In this document: positions 55,243-64,000 of the stretch, piece after piece
Layout of the letters: every line of letters begins with the position of its first letter
Numbering within the stretch: position 1 is the stretch's first letter
Source of the DNA: Schistocerca nitens
Taxonomy: Eukaryota; Arthropoda; Insecta; Orthoptera; Acrididae
Length of the DNA: 64,000 bases
Direction of reading: 5' to 3'
Assembly: GCF_023898315.1 (NCBI RefSeq)
Contig: NC_064622.1
Span: 162,832,178 to 162,896,177, forward strand
Translations under genes and position numbers: made by a program
The notes under the pieces: model-generated
Seen by the model: only the letters and a program-made list of their open reading frames with translations
What the model was told of the DNA's origin: nothing
Databases searched by the model: none

Positions 55243-55438
55243 GGCTCAAATGGCTCTGAGCACTATGGGACTCAACTGCTGAGGTCATTAGTCCCCTAGA
55301 ACTTAGAACTAGTTAAACCTAACTAACCTAAGGACATCACAAACATCCATGCCCGAGGCAGGATTCGAACCTGCGACCGTAGTGGTCTTGCGGTTCCAGA
55401 CTGCAGCGCCTTTAACCGCACGGCCACTTCGGTCGGCA
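55243..55438 (-). mobile_element. SINE family A (subfamily a2) in Tc1 5' end
   Basis: Target duplication GATTATAAAGAT at 55231-55242 and 55439-55450. It splits the start of the transposase gene (ATGGCGGATTATAAAGAT). Confidence 0.95.
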
Positions 55439-55444
55439 GATTAT

Positions 55445-56530
55445 AAAGATTTAAGTAAGTTTGAACGTAGTATTATAGTCGGCGCACGATCGACGGGACA
55501 CAGCATCTCCGAGATAGCGATGAGATGGGGACTTTCCCTTACGACCATTTCAGAGTGTACCGGGAATATCAGGAATCCGGTAAAACATCAAATCTCCGAC
55601 ATCGCTGCGGCCGGAAATAGATCCTGCAAGAACGGGACCAACGACGACTGAAGAGAATCTTTCACCGTGACAGAAGTTGCAACCCTCCCGCAAATTGCTG
55701 CTGATTTCAATGCTGGGCCAGCAACAAGTGTCAGCATGCGAACCATTCAACGAAACAATCGATATGGGCTTCCGGAGCCGAAGGCGCTCTCGTGAACCCT
55801 TGATGACTGCACGACACCAAGCTTTACGCCTGCCGGCCGAAGTGGCCGTGCGGTTCTAGGGGCTGCAGTCTGGACCCGCGCGACGGCTACGGTCGCAGGT
55901 TGGAATCCTGCCTCGGGCATGGATGTGTGTGATGTCCTTAGGTTAGTTAGGTTTAACTAGTTCTAAGTTCTAGGGGACTAATGACCTCAGAAGTTGAGTC
56001 CCATAGTGCTCAGAGCCATTTGAACCATTTAGAGCTTTACGCCTCGTCTGTCTCGTCAACACACATTGGGCTGCTGATGACTGGAGACATGTTGCCTGGT
56101 CGGACGAGTCTCGTTTCAAATTGTATCGAGCAGAGACAACCTCGTGAATCCATGGACCCCTCGTGTCAGCAGCGGATTGTTCAAGCTGGTGTAGGCTCTG
56201 TAATGGTGTGGGGCATGGGCAGTTGGAGTGATATGGGACCCTGACGCACCAAGATACGACTCTGACGGGTGATAGTATGTAAGCATTCTGTCTGATCACC
56301 TACATCCATTGTGCATGCCAACGGACGTGGGCAATTCCAGCAGGACAATGCGACACCCCACACATCCAGAATTCCTACAGAGTGAATCTAGGAACACTCT
56401 CCTGAGTTTTAAACATCTCCGCTGGACACCAAACTCCCCAGACATGAACATTATTGAGCATATCTGGAATGTACTTGCAACGTGCTGTTCAGAAGACATC
56501 TCCACCCCTCGTACTCTTACGGATTTATAG
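55445..56530 (+). pseudogene. Tc1-like transposase pseudogene, split by a SINE
   Basis: ATG at about 55225, then the SINE, then YKDLSKFERSIIVGARSTGH and SEIAMRWGLSLTTISEC (HTH, 55439-55560), a middle part with HWAADDWRHVAWSDESRF-type sequence (about 56065-56120), QQRIVQAGVGSVMVWGMGSW (56163-56222), FQQDNATPHTSR (about 56333) and SPDMNIIEHIW (about 56436). Spacing between the last two catalytic residues is again 36. Frameshifts and stops are present. Confidence 0.82.
55832..56032 (+). mobile_element. SINE family A (subfamily a2) in Tc1 middle
   Basis: Target duplication AGCTTTACGCCT at 55820-55831 and 56033-56044. Confidence 0.95.
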
Positions 56531-56689
56531 ATAGCCCTGCACGATTCACGGTGTCGATTCCCTCCGGAACTACTTCAGGCTTTAGTTGAGACCATGCCAC
56601 GTCGTATTGTGGCACTTCTGTGTGCTCGCGGGGGCCTACACGATGTTAGGCAGGTGTACCAGTTTCTTTAGTTCTTTAGTGTGTATAGT

Positions 56690-58365
56690 ACATTTGTAGT
56701 TTCATAGAATTAACAAAACAATCGGAAGATAAGAAGAAAGAATCAATTGCACCACGTACGTGGAAGTGTCAACAGTAATAATAGTATAATAACAATGAGA
56801 AGTATTACTAGTATTAATACTATTAATACTTCCGAAATGGTGATGCAGTTGCTTCTATCACAGAACACCAAACAATCAAAAGTGCATGACCCATGTTAAA
56901 ATAAGGAACAGCGACGGACAGTAGCGCTACAAGTGGCCTGGCAGTGGACTTCGAATTGGGTAAAACATGGCGCGATACTCTATTTTCTCGCTTTGAGAAA
57001 TGCTGGTAGTAGTTGCTAATTTATTAATTTATACCTTATGGGTGCGGTAGGTAGTCCGATAGTAAAGTATTATGCAAGTTCGACCACTGTGGCTGTTATC
57101 AAGTGGAAATTATGTAGATGATTACCACCTTCTTGTGTGTATTGCAATCTTTGAATTGAACTGCAAATTCTGCTTAATTTTTGCGCTCATCCATAATATT
57201 GGGTGGGATAAATGATACTATATTTATTTTTGTTTCATATGAGACAGAAGCTGGTTTCGCCACATGGTAATCTGTGCATTAATGTCTGTCTGTACCGCTT
57301 GCGAATCCGTGTGTCAAATAGTCGATTTAATTGCTTTGTAAGTATATTGCTCGTATTGTACGTTATTTTGGTCCCATCCGTTTTTTGTACTCTCGGATTT
57401 AATTAAATTTAAATCTTCATTGACTTCTGCAAAAATTTACTGTTTGTATGCACATGTTAATAACGTGTGACAATACTTGCATAACAAGCGTCGCATTTTT
57501 GGCATTTGGAAGGAAGAATGCTCTGGTCACAAAGACTACAAAGCATACTCATCTTCGTCTACAGCCAAGACACTGTGAAATGCGTGGCACTCAATGGCAA
57601 GAAGCAACGCCATTCAAAGAAAAGTTGGGTACTCATTCCGTAACAAGATATAATAAAGCTGAATATCGATACTGTCAAAACCTGCTAACATGGTGTTCTC
57701 CATTAATTGCGAGAAAGTACGGAAAACGGATGCAAACAAAAATAAAGTAGAATAGAAGCAACGTACTTACAACAACGCATTTAAATCTAACAGTTCACAC
57801 GAAGATTCATAAACAATAAAAAATACTCATAAGTCTACAGAACACCATGCAACGGAAGCAGCGTCTGTTTTATATGAAACAGAAAAAAGTATGGAAACAT
57901 TTATCCCACCAAGTACTACGGATGGAAGCGGAAAACAGAATACGAGCAACATATTCACAATACATGTCAAAGAGTGCAGTATACACGAGAAGTTCTAATC
58001 AAAAGCACAAACTGATGAAAGGAGATTCTGCTAATTACGAAACGAAAACGGGTGTGGAATATTAAAATTATCCAACAAGCTAGCGAGATGAGGGATTGAT
58101 GAACTTTCAGCGCACAAAGTGCCATGGCAACGGACCTGGGTCGTATTGCCGGAAGTCGCTTTATGAGTTTCACCCCCGTGGTTTCTTTATTCTTCTGTTC
58201 CGATTGTTTGTTTATTTTGTGAAACTACAAGCGTATTCTATAGGTTTGTTACTTTCCAATAAGGAAACGAAAGGGGACTGCCAGAAGAACATTACTATAA
58301 ACTCCGAACAGACCTTTTACATGTCAGGAACATGTCCCTTGCAACAGTTTGAAACGCATTACAGC
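56690..58365. other. Anonymous DNA, no gene recognised
   Basis: About 1.7 kb. Frames of up to 100 codons (57448-57750) do not resemble known proteins. Confidence 0.45.
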
Positions 58366-58367
58366 AA

Positions 58368-58446
<79 letters not shown>
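58366..58446. repeat. Poly-A followed by (AT)n microsatellite
   Basis: About 20 A then about 30 AT units. Such a compound often marks an old retroposon tail, but no body is recognised. Confidence 0.92.
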
Positions 58447-58449
<3 letters not shown>

Positions 58450-58653
58450 TACGGCAAACTAACGGTCTACCGACTTCCCCACAGGAGCTTTCACAACAGT
58501 CGCTCACAGCTATGCCATTCCTGTGCTCCATAGGTCAGGTGTTACTTAATACGTAACTTTTACGTAAGTTCTCTGGACGACAGCACATAACACAAACTAT
58601 ATCTTGATTTTGGTTGATATTCCGTCGATATACAACGTTAGGTACCATACAAT

Positions 58654-59977
58654 GGGATAACTTCGGCCACATTTTAAGATTTTTTATGAGTTTTAATGTG
58701 AAGACGAGAATTAAATGCTATGATTAAATTAGACACCGTTCTCCATAGTATAGGCCCTATTACGCACATCATGTGGAAAGATAAATCTCTGTAAATATTT
58801 AGTAGTGGGTGAAGTTTCCCACGAAACGGGATAAGTTCGGCCATCAAGGAAATATTACAGAAACACCAAGTTACACCCCCCTGCGTTAAGCATCAGCCAC
58901 TTCAAAAAAATGGTTCAAATGGCTCTGAGCACTATGGGACTCAACTCCTGAGGTCATTAGTCCCCTAGAACTTAGAACTAGTTAAACCTAACTAACCTAA
59001 GGACATCACACACATCCATGCCCGAGGCAGGATTCGAACCTGCGACCGTAGCGGTTTCGCGGTTCCAAACTGCAGCGCTTAGAACCGCACGGCCACTTCG
59101 GCCGGCTCAGCCACTTCAAATGAACGCTATAACATCACCGCAACTTCCTCTAATTGTCTTGGACTAAGTGTTGCATTAGGAAATTAAATACACAAATAAT
59201 TTTATATGTATGTAAGAGTAAATTGGAACAATATCATAGCCTATAATTTAAATATATTTCTTTTTTGTAAGACTTTCGGTTCACTAACTGCAAACGTTAC
59301 AACGTAACAATGTGAATGTATTTACACTGCAGTACGATTCTTCAATCTATGTCCAAACTGACTTTTCTGGAAAAACTGTCTCACGAAATTTAAGCACTTC
59401 AGAATATAAATTTCTAAATAAGAACAGTTACTTGTAAATAAACAGACCGCAGAAAGGACGCAAAGACGTCCGATTCTTCGTGTATGAATTTCTTTCATTT
59501 TGTTTTGGTGGGTTGTTCAATCTACAGACAATATTTCGGAGGCCTGGCGTAATGATATTTTCCCTTTTGGAGTTTCTTCTAAGGCATTCTATAAATCAAT
59601 CTGGTTGTAATTACTATTGGCGCACCCTCCTGCTTTTCTTACATACTTCCAGCATGGCCGAAGTAACCCAGAAAGTTCACAATGGCAATCTTAAAACTAA
59701 CTCGACCAAACACTAATCATTGTTTAAGTACATTTTTTGTGTATGTATATCAAGAGGTATTTTCACAACAGTTCCGTTAAAGAAGTAGTGGTTCACGACA
59801 TCAGGTTTCAGCAGTGCAAAAGTTTATCACACTTCATCACTGCGTTATTCAGCGCTAACTGGAGATTAGCGATCACTGAACGGCAGTTTTCGCGCGCTAA
59901 GACAAATGAAACAGTGAAGGTGTCAGAGATTTCTATCCACTACACATTACATCTTCCGAACAATGGCCGAAGTTAGC
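58654..59977. repeat. Region with four GGATAACTTCGGCCAT-type motifs
   Basis: Forward copies at 58654-58670 (GGGATAACTTCGGCCAC) and 58828-58844 (GGGATAAGTTCGGCCAT); reverse-complement copies at 59654-59670 and 59963-59977 (ATGGCCGAAGTAACCC, ATGGCCGAAGTTAGC). The symmetric arrangement suggests subterminal repeats of a non-coding DNA transposon. Boundaries unknown. Confidence 0.45.
58907..59106 (-). mobile_element. SINE family A (subfamily a2)
   Basis: Full-length; perfect target duplication TCAGCCACTTCAAA at 58893-58906 and 59107-59120. Confidence 0.95.
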
Positions 59978-59999
59978 ACATTTTACGGTAGAGATCTGA

Positions 60000-60095
60000 C
60001 ATTTGGAGGTTAAGGTGTGAGAAAAACGGTTCTTAACCGTCGTACAGATGGACGGACAATAAAGTGATCCTATAAAGGTTCTGTTTTTACCAATT
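60000..60095 (+). repeat. Dispersed repeat end (GACGGACAATAAAGTGATCC)
   Basis: Similar in style to the ends of the tandem units at 15.1-15.8 kb (GACAGACA motif). It carries AAAGTGATCCTATAAAGGTT, which I recall as a common locust repeat terminus. Confidence 0.4.
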
Positions 60096-60099
60096 GTGG

Positions 60100-61431
60100 T
60101 ATTGGATCCCAAAACCCTCCAAAACGCAAACTGGTTACCCTGTTCCGTCAGTCGATCTCTTTGAATTTTTGTTTCTTGACTGTTGGGCGAACTATGTGCA
60201 ACACGTATTATGTTCGAGCATAATGACTTTTCTGGAGACTATAAATCTACTCTGTAGGTATCAGCACGGGTTTCGAAAAAGACGATCGTGTGAAACCCAG
60301 TTCGCGCTATTCGTCCACGAGACTCAGAGGAGAGGGCCACAGACAAGGGTTCCCAGGTAGATGCCGTATTTCTTGACTTCCACAAGGCGTTCGATACAGT
60401 TCCCCACAGTCGTTTAATGAACAAACTAAGCGCATATGGACTATCAGACCAATTGTGTGATTGGATTGAAGAGTTCCTAGATAACAAAACGCAGCATGTC
60501 ATTCTCAATGGAGAGATGTCTTCCGAAGTAAGAGTGATTTCAGGTGTACCGCAGGGGAGTGTCGTAGGACCGTTGCTATTCACAATATACATAAATCACG
60601 GTTTGGATAACATCGGAAGTTCACTGAGGCTTTTTGCGGATGATGCTGTAGTATATCGAGAGGTTGTAACAATGGAAAATTGTACTGAAATGCAGGAGTA
60701 TCAGCATCGAATTGACGCATTGTGCAGGGAATGGCAATTGAATCTCAATGTAGACAAGTTTAATGTGCTGCGAATACATCGAAAGAGAGATCCTTTATCA
60801 TTTAGCTACAATATAGCAGGTCAGCAACTGGAAGCAGTTAATTCCATAAATTATCTGGGAGTAGGCATTAGGAGTGGTTTAAAATGGAATGATCATATAA
60901 AGTTGATCGTCGGTAAAGCAGATGCCAGACTGAGATTCACTGGAAGAATCCTAAGGAAATGAAGTCCGGAAACGTAGGAAGTAGGTTACAGTACACTTGT
61001 TCGCCCATTGCTTGAATACTGCTCACCGGTGTGGGATCCGTGCCAGATAGGGTTGATAGAAGAGATAGAGAAGATCCAACGGAGAGCAGCGCGCTTCGTG
61101 ACAGGATTATTTAGGAATCGCGAAAGCGTTACGGAGATGAAGACCCTGCAGGAGAGACGCTCAGTAGCTCGGTACAGGCTTTTGTTAAAGTTTCGAGAAC
61201 ATACCTCCACCGAAGAGTCAAGCAGTATATTGCTCCCTTCTACGTATGTCTCGCGAAGAGACAATGAGGATAAAATCAGAGAGATTAGAACCCACACAGA
61301 GACATACCGACAATCTTTCTTTCCACGAACAATACGAGTCTGGAATAGAAGGGAGAACCGATAGAGGTACTCAAAGTACCCTCCGCCACTCACCGTCAGG
61401 TGGCTTACGGAGTATGGATGTAGATGTTGAC
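60100..61431 (+). mobile_element. Jockey/CR1-like LINE, 5'-truncated
   Basis: From inside RT to the 3' end GGCTTACGGAGTATGGATGT at about 61430. A different subfamily from the LINE split at 21.6-35.8 kb, but the same general type. Confidence 0.88.
60190..61364 (+). pseudogene. LINE reverse transcriptase pseudogene
   Basis: YQHGFRKRRSCETQF (60259-60303), then after a frame change motif A AVFLDFHKAFDTVPH (60363-60407), GLSDQLCDWIEEFL, motif B VISGVPQGSVVGPLLF (60536-60583), motif C LRLFADDAVVY (60627-60659, FADD intact), WQLNLNVDKFNVL, INYLGVGI. A stop at 60960-60962, then the same frame resumes: LEYCSPVWDPCQIG and IQRRAARFVTGLF to RVWNRRENR. One frame change and one or two stops in about 390 codons: a fairly young copy. 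Confidence 0.88.
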
Positions 61432-61550
61432 CTGACGTTTCAATATTCCGAAACTGCATTTGTTCAGGAGCCTGCATGTTTACCGCAGCCGTCACATGTG
61501 CGCGTAGCAGCGCGCGCGCCGTCGGGAACGCATGGGCGGCAGAGCTGGCG

Positions 61551-61551
<1 letters not shown>

Positions 61552-61586
<35 letters not shown>
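61552..61586. repeat. (TG)n microsatellite
   Basis: About 17 units inside the CpG-rich patch. Confidence 0.95.
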
Positions 61587-61587
<1 letters not shown>

Positions 61588-61622
61588 AGGAGGTCGGGCC
61601 CGCGGCCTTGGCCCACAGGACA

Positions 61623-61649
61623 CGGCGGCGGCGGCGGCGGCGGCGGCGC
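61623..61649. repeat. (CGG)n trinucleotide repeat
   Basis: About nine CGG/GGC units, possibly length-variable. Confidence 0.93.
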
Positions 61650-61870
61650 CGCGACAGATGGAACGGCTGCGGGAACCGCTCTTGCGCCTCGCTTGCACCA
61701 CGGCCGGCGGGTTAATATCGCGCGACCACGCCGTTAGCCGGGCAGCAAACTGCTCTCAGAGCTGCATTCCCAGCTCCCCTCTCTTACGTACCGGCTGCCA
61801 CAGCCCCGCTATCTATCTCCGTGTCGCTCCGAGGAATCCCACCTACAGAGGCAAGCGCCGGCAGTGTGAA

Positions 61871-62200
61871 CAGCTTCCGCTTCCTGTGGCATTCCTCGGG
61901 ACTACGTGCAGTAGTGCATTGTTAACCGTCTCATTCTGTCCGACACTGTCTGGCCTCTCATTTCTCAACCTTTTTCTTTTCCTTTGGAGCATAACATAGT
62001 AAGTATCAAACTTTCGCCACATCCCTACAATGACATTTTTTTTTAACTGCATAAAGGAAACACGCATAATTCACACAATACACATCCGTATTATTGCAGA
62101 TCAACTATGAGATACAAATTTTACAAATATATTACGTAAGACTTTTGAATAGGAACACACGAACATAAACAAAGTATGCAATAAAAGAAACTTATTACTC
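61871..62200. other. Anonymous DNA
   Basis: No gene or repeat recognised. Confidence 0.4.
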
Positions 62201-63137
62201 TTAACCTTTTGACAACCAATGTTGACCCGAAGACTCAAACTAGACCTAGTTACATTTATAGTAATATGCCATTTACATTGTATACACACTCTTGTAGAAA
62301 AGTTAGTAATTATGAAAAAATACATGTATGGATGAAAGGACTTGGTGTACTTGCAGAAAAGGTAACTGTAACTGGAGACATTGCTTTGTACTATAATTAT
62401 TAATAAAATGTCGTCCGTGACCCCTGTAACCGGGAAGCGTACATCGCGAACCGCGGCCTCAAGGATGCAACAGTTTGAAAAAAATCGAAAGCATACTGCC
62501 GCGCTGCCCGCTGAGCGCCTAGCCAGTCGGTGACGACACCCGCCCTTTTGACAATCAATGTGTCCCATGATAGGTCATCACAGAACCAATCAGACTTCGT
62601 TGCATGTTAATGCTATGTATAAGTGTCCGACTGATAAAGGGAGGTCTGCTAATGGTTAGCAGTATTCTTATAACTGCAGATTACACCTGTAGGTTGTGCT
62701 CTTCTCGGGTTTCGTTGTCAACCCTCGTCTCCGTATTGTCACATCAAATTAGTTCACACCTGCAGACAGGCATCCCAGTTACCAGATTCGCAAAGCGGGC
62801 TATCTTCGCACCTTTGCGGACACAGTGTCAAATCGACTAGAACCCACGAATTAACGCTTTCCACATCCCATATTGAACACTTATAGATCGAGTAACAGAC
62901 TTCGAGTGTCCACTTATGTGTGTCTGTTTTCAGTGTATGTTCCAGTTTCTGCGCAGTCGTCTTCTGAAACCCTGGAAGTACTTATTAATAATGCTGTATG
63001 TCCCACTCCCACTCCCCAACCACCTTGGAAGACGAAATGGCGGGAAATATTCTTTTCATATTGTTTCTTCTAAGACATTATTTAAAGTAACCACACATTA
63101 TTGTTTTTTTAAATAAAACTGGTAGTCAGAGGGTTAA
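62201..63137. mobile_element. Possible TTAA-flanked (piggyBac-like, non-coding) element
   Basis: TTAA at 62201-62204 is followed by CCTTTTGACAACCAATGTTG, and TTAA at 63134-63137 is preceded by the rough inverted partner TGGTAGTCAGAGGG. The left-end motif recurs at 62546 (CCCTTTTGACAATCAATGTG). No transposase. The match is short, so this is tentative. Confidence 0.3.
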
Positions 63138-63242
63138 GCAGAAACATAAAAGTCTGTCGACAAACCAATGGGTCGTGGCTTGGCGGTTGAGAAACGTTGG
63201 CTCTAGCCTGCACACTAACTTTTGTCTTCATAGATTCAAACA

Positions 63243-63909
63243 TAGTCGAATTAAGTCGGGTGATGCTGCGGGAATTAGATTAGGAAATGAGACACTTAAA
63301 GTAGTAAAGAAGTTTTGCTATTTGGGGAGCAAAATAACTGATGATGGTCGAAGTAGAGAGGATATAAAATGTAGACTGGCAATGGCAAGGAAAGCGTTTC
63401 TGAAGAAGAGAAATTTGTTAACATCGGGTATAGATTTAAGTGTCAGGATGTCATTTCTGAAAGTATTTGTATGGAGTGTAGCCATGTATGGAAGCGAAAC
63501 ATGGACGATAAATAGTTTAGACAAGAAGAGAATAGAAGCTTTCGAAATGTGGTGCTACAGAAGAATGCTGAAGATTAGATGGGTAGATCACATAACTAAT
63601 TGAGGAGGTATTGAATAGAATTGGGGAGAAGAGGAGTTTGTGGCACAACTTGACCAGAAGAAGGGATCGGTTGGTAGGACATGTTCCGAGGCATCGAGGG
63701 ATCGCCAATTTAGTATTCGAGGGCGGCGTGGAGGGTAAAAATCGTAGAGGGAAACCAAGAGATGATTACACTAAGCATATTCAGAAGGATGTAGGTTGCA
63801 GTAGGTACTGGGTGATGAAGAGGCTTGCACAGGATAGAGTAGCATGGAGAGCTGCATCAAACCAGTCTCAGAACTGAAGACCACAACAACAACAACAACA
63901 ACAACAACA
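63243..63909 (+). mobile_element. RTE-clade LINE copy 3, 5'-truncated
   Basis: Starts abruptly at the segment after RT motif C (SRIKSGDAAGIRLGNETLKV) and runs to the (CAA)n tail. The coding part reads WSVAMYGSETWTINSLDKKR and EAFEMWCYRRMLKIRWVDHI, then a stop/frame change at 63601 (AATTGAGG for AATGAGG), then RLVGHVPRHRGIANLVFEGG to WRAASNQSQN. A typical 5'-truncated insertion, closest in sequence to copy 2. Confidence 0.93.
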
Positions 63910-64000
63910 GTCTGTCTCGTTGGGTCAGCTGTTAATCCCCACACTACAAGCCCAAAGCTCGCAAAAACCGGATGGTTCTTTCGAAAATAAAAGGTTTGGA
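63910..64000. other. Anonymous window end
   Basis: No feature recognised in the last 91 bases. Confidence 0.4.

Larger units (their letters stand above)
55082..56681 (+). mobile_element. Tc1-like DNA transposon (subfamily 3, DD36E spacing), copy 2
   Basis: Starts after TA (55080-55081) with CACGGAAGCGCCAAAGAAAC and ends with GGTGTACCAGTTTCTTTAG...TTTAGTG at about 56681. Without its two SINEs it is about 1.2 kb, matching copy 1 at 16063. The transposase is on the plus strand. Confidence 0.9.
61440..61870. promoter_or_regulatory. CpG-rich patch with GT and CGG repeats
   Basis: Strongly GC- and CpG-rich (CGCGCGCGCCGTCGGG, GTCGGGCCCGCGGCC). It contains (TG)n at 61552-61586 and (CGG)n at 61623-61649. 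Frames on both strands are open by composition; none resembles a known protein. It could be a host promoter or 5' UTR; unsupported beyond composition. Confidence 0.3.

Noticed and set aside
61246-61999. Frames of 155-163 codons across the CpG-rich patch
   Set aside because: Cys/Val and Ala runs come from the TG and CGG repeats; the first frame starts inside a LINE.

Overview
The window looks like repeat-rich, intergenic or intronic DNA from a large insect genome, most likely an orthopteran of the Schistocerca (grasshopper/locust) type. That placement is inference: it rests on my recollection of orthopteran tRNA-derived SINEs, an RTE-clade LINE with CAA-repeat tails, and Tc1/mariner families, not on a search. 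No bacterial operon, CRISPR array or complete host gene is visible. The only possible host signals are three CpG-rich patches (about 8.4-8.76, 11.1-11.6 and 61.45-61.87 kb). The first ends in a short start-codon exon candidate with a strong splice donor.

Layout. 1-8.2 kb: RTE LINE copy cut by the window edge, a SINE, a second LINE with a CCHC-type ORF1 on the minus strand, a Tc1 relic, two SINEs, and a Tc1-like element with good ends. 8.2-13.7 kb: CpG-rich patch, anonymous DNA, SINEs of three families and a 5S rRNA-derived SINE. 13.8-15.1 kb: a mariner-type transposon with an intact 361-aa DD37D transposase, matching inverted repeats and TA target duplications; this is the only complete, apparently undamaged protein-coding element here. 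15.1-21.6 kb: degenerate tandem repeat, a DD36E-type Tc1 copy, an inverted repeat, SINEs. 21.6-35.8 kb: a nested complex in which one LINE copy is split by a mariner relic (itself split by a near-complete RTE LINE) and by a Gypsy-type LTR fossil whose 3' LTR carries a SINE. 35.8-46 kb: foldback DNA, SINEs, a polypurine block, another RTE-like LINE remnant, a mariner fragment. 46-56.7 kb: foldback elements, a Penelope-like remnant, a rearranged mariner, LINE remnants, a dense run of SINEs, and a second DD36E Tc1 copy that hosts two SINEs. 56.7-64 kb: anonymous DNA with clustered short motifs, a LINE RT remnant, a CpG-rich patch, a possible TTAA-flanked element and the 3' end of a third RTE copy.

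How the parts relate. The autonomous-type elements (RTE, Jockey/CR1-like LINEs, Gypsy) supply or supplied reverse transcriptase. The SINEs have pol III-type tRNA or 5S heads and clear 9-14 bp target duplications, so they were mobilised by some LINE machinery. Several SINE families with unrelated tRNA heads share one 3' body containing a hairpin (stem GGGACY/RGTCCC around GATGACC) whose stem bases co-vary between families. That shared body is the most interesting pattern I found.
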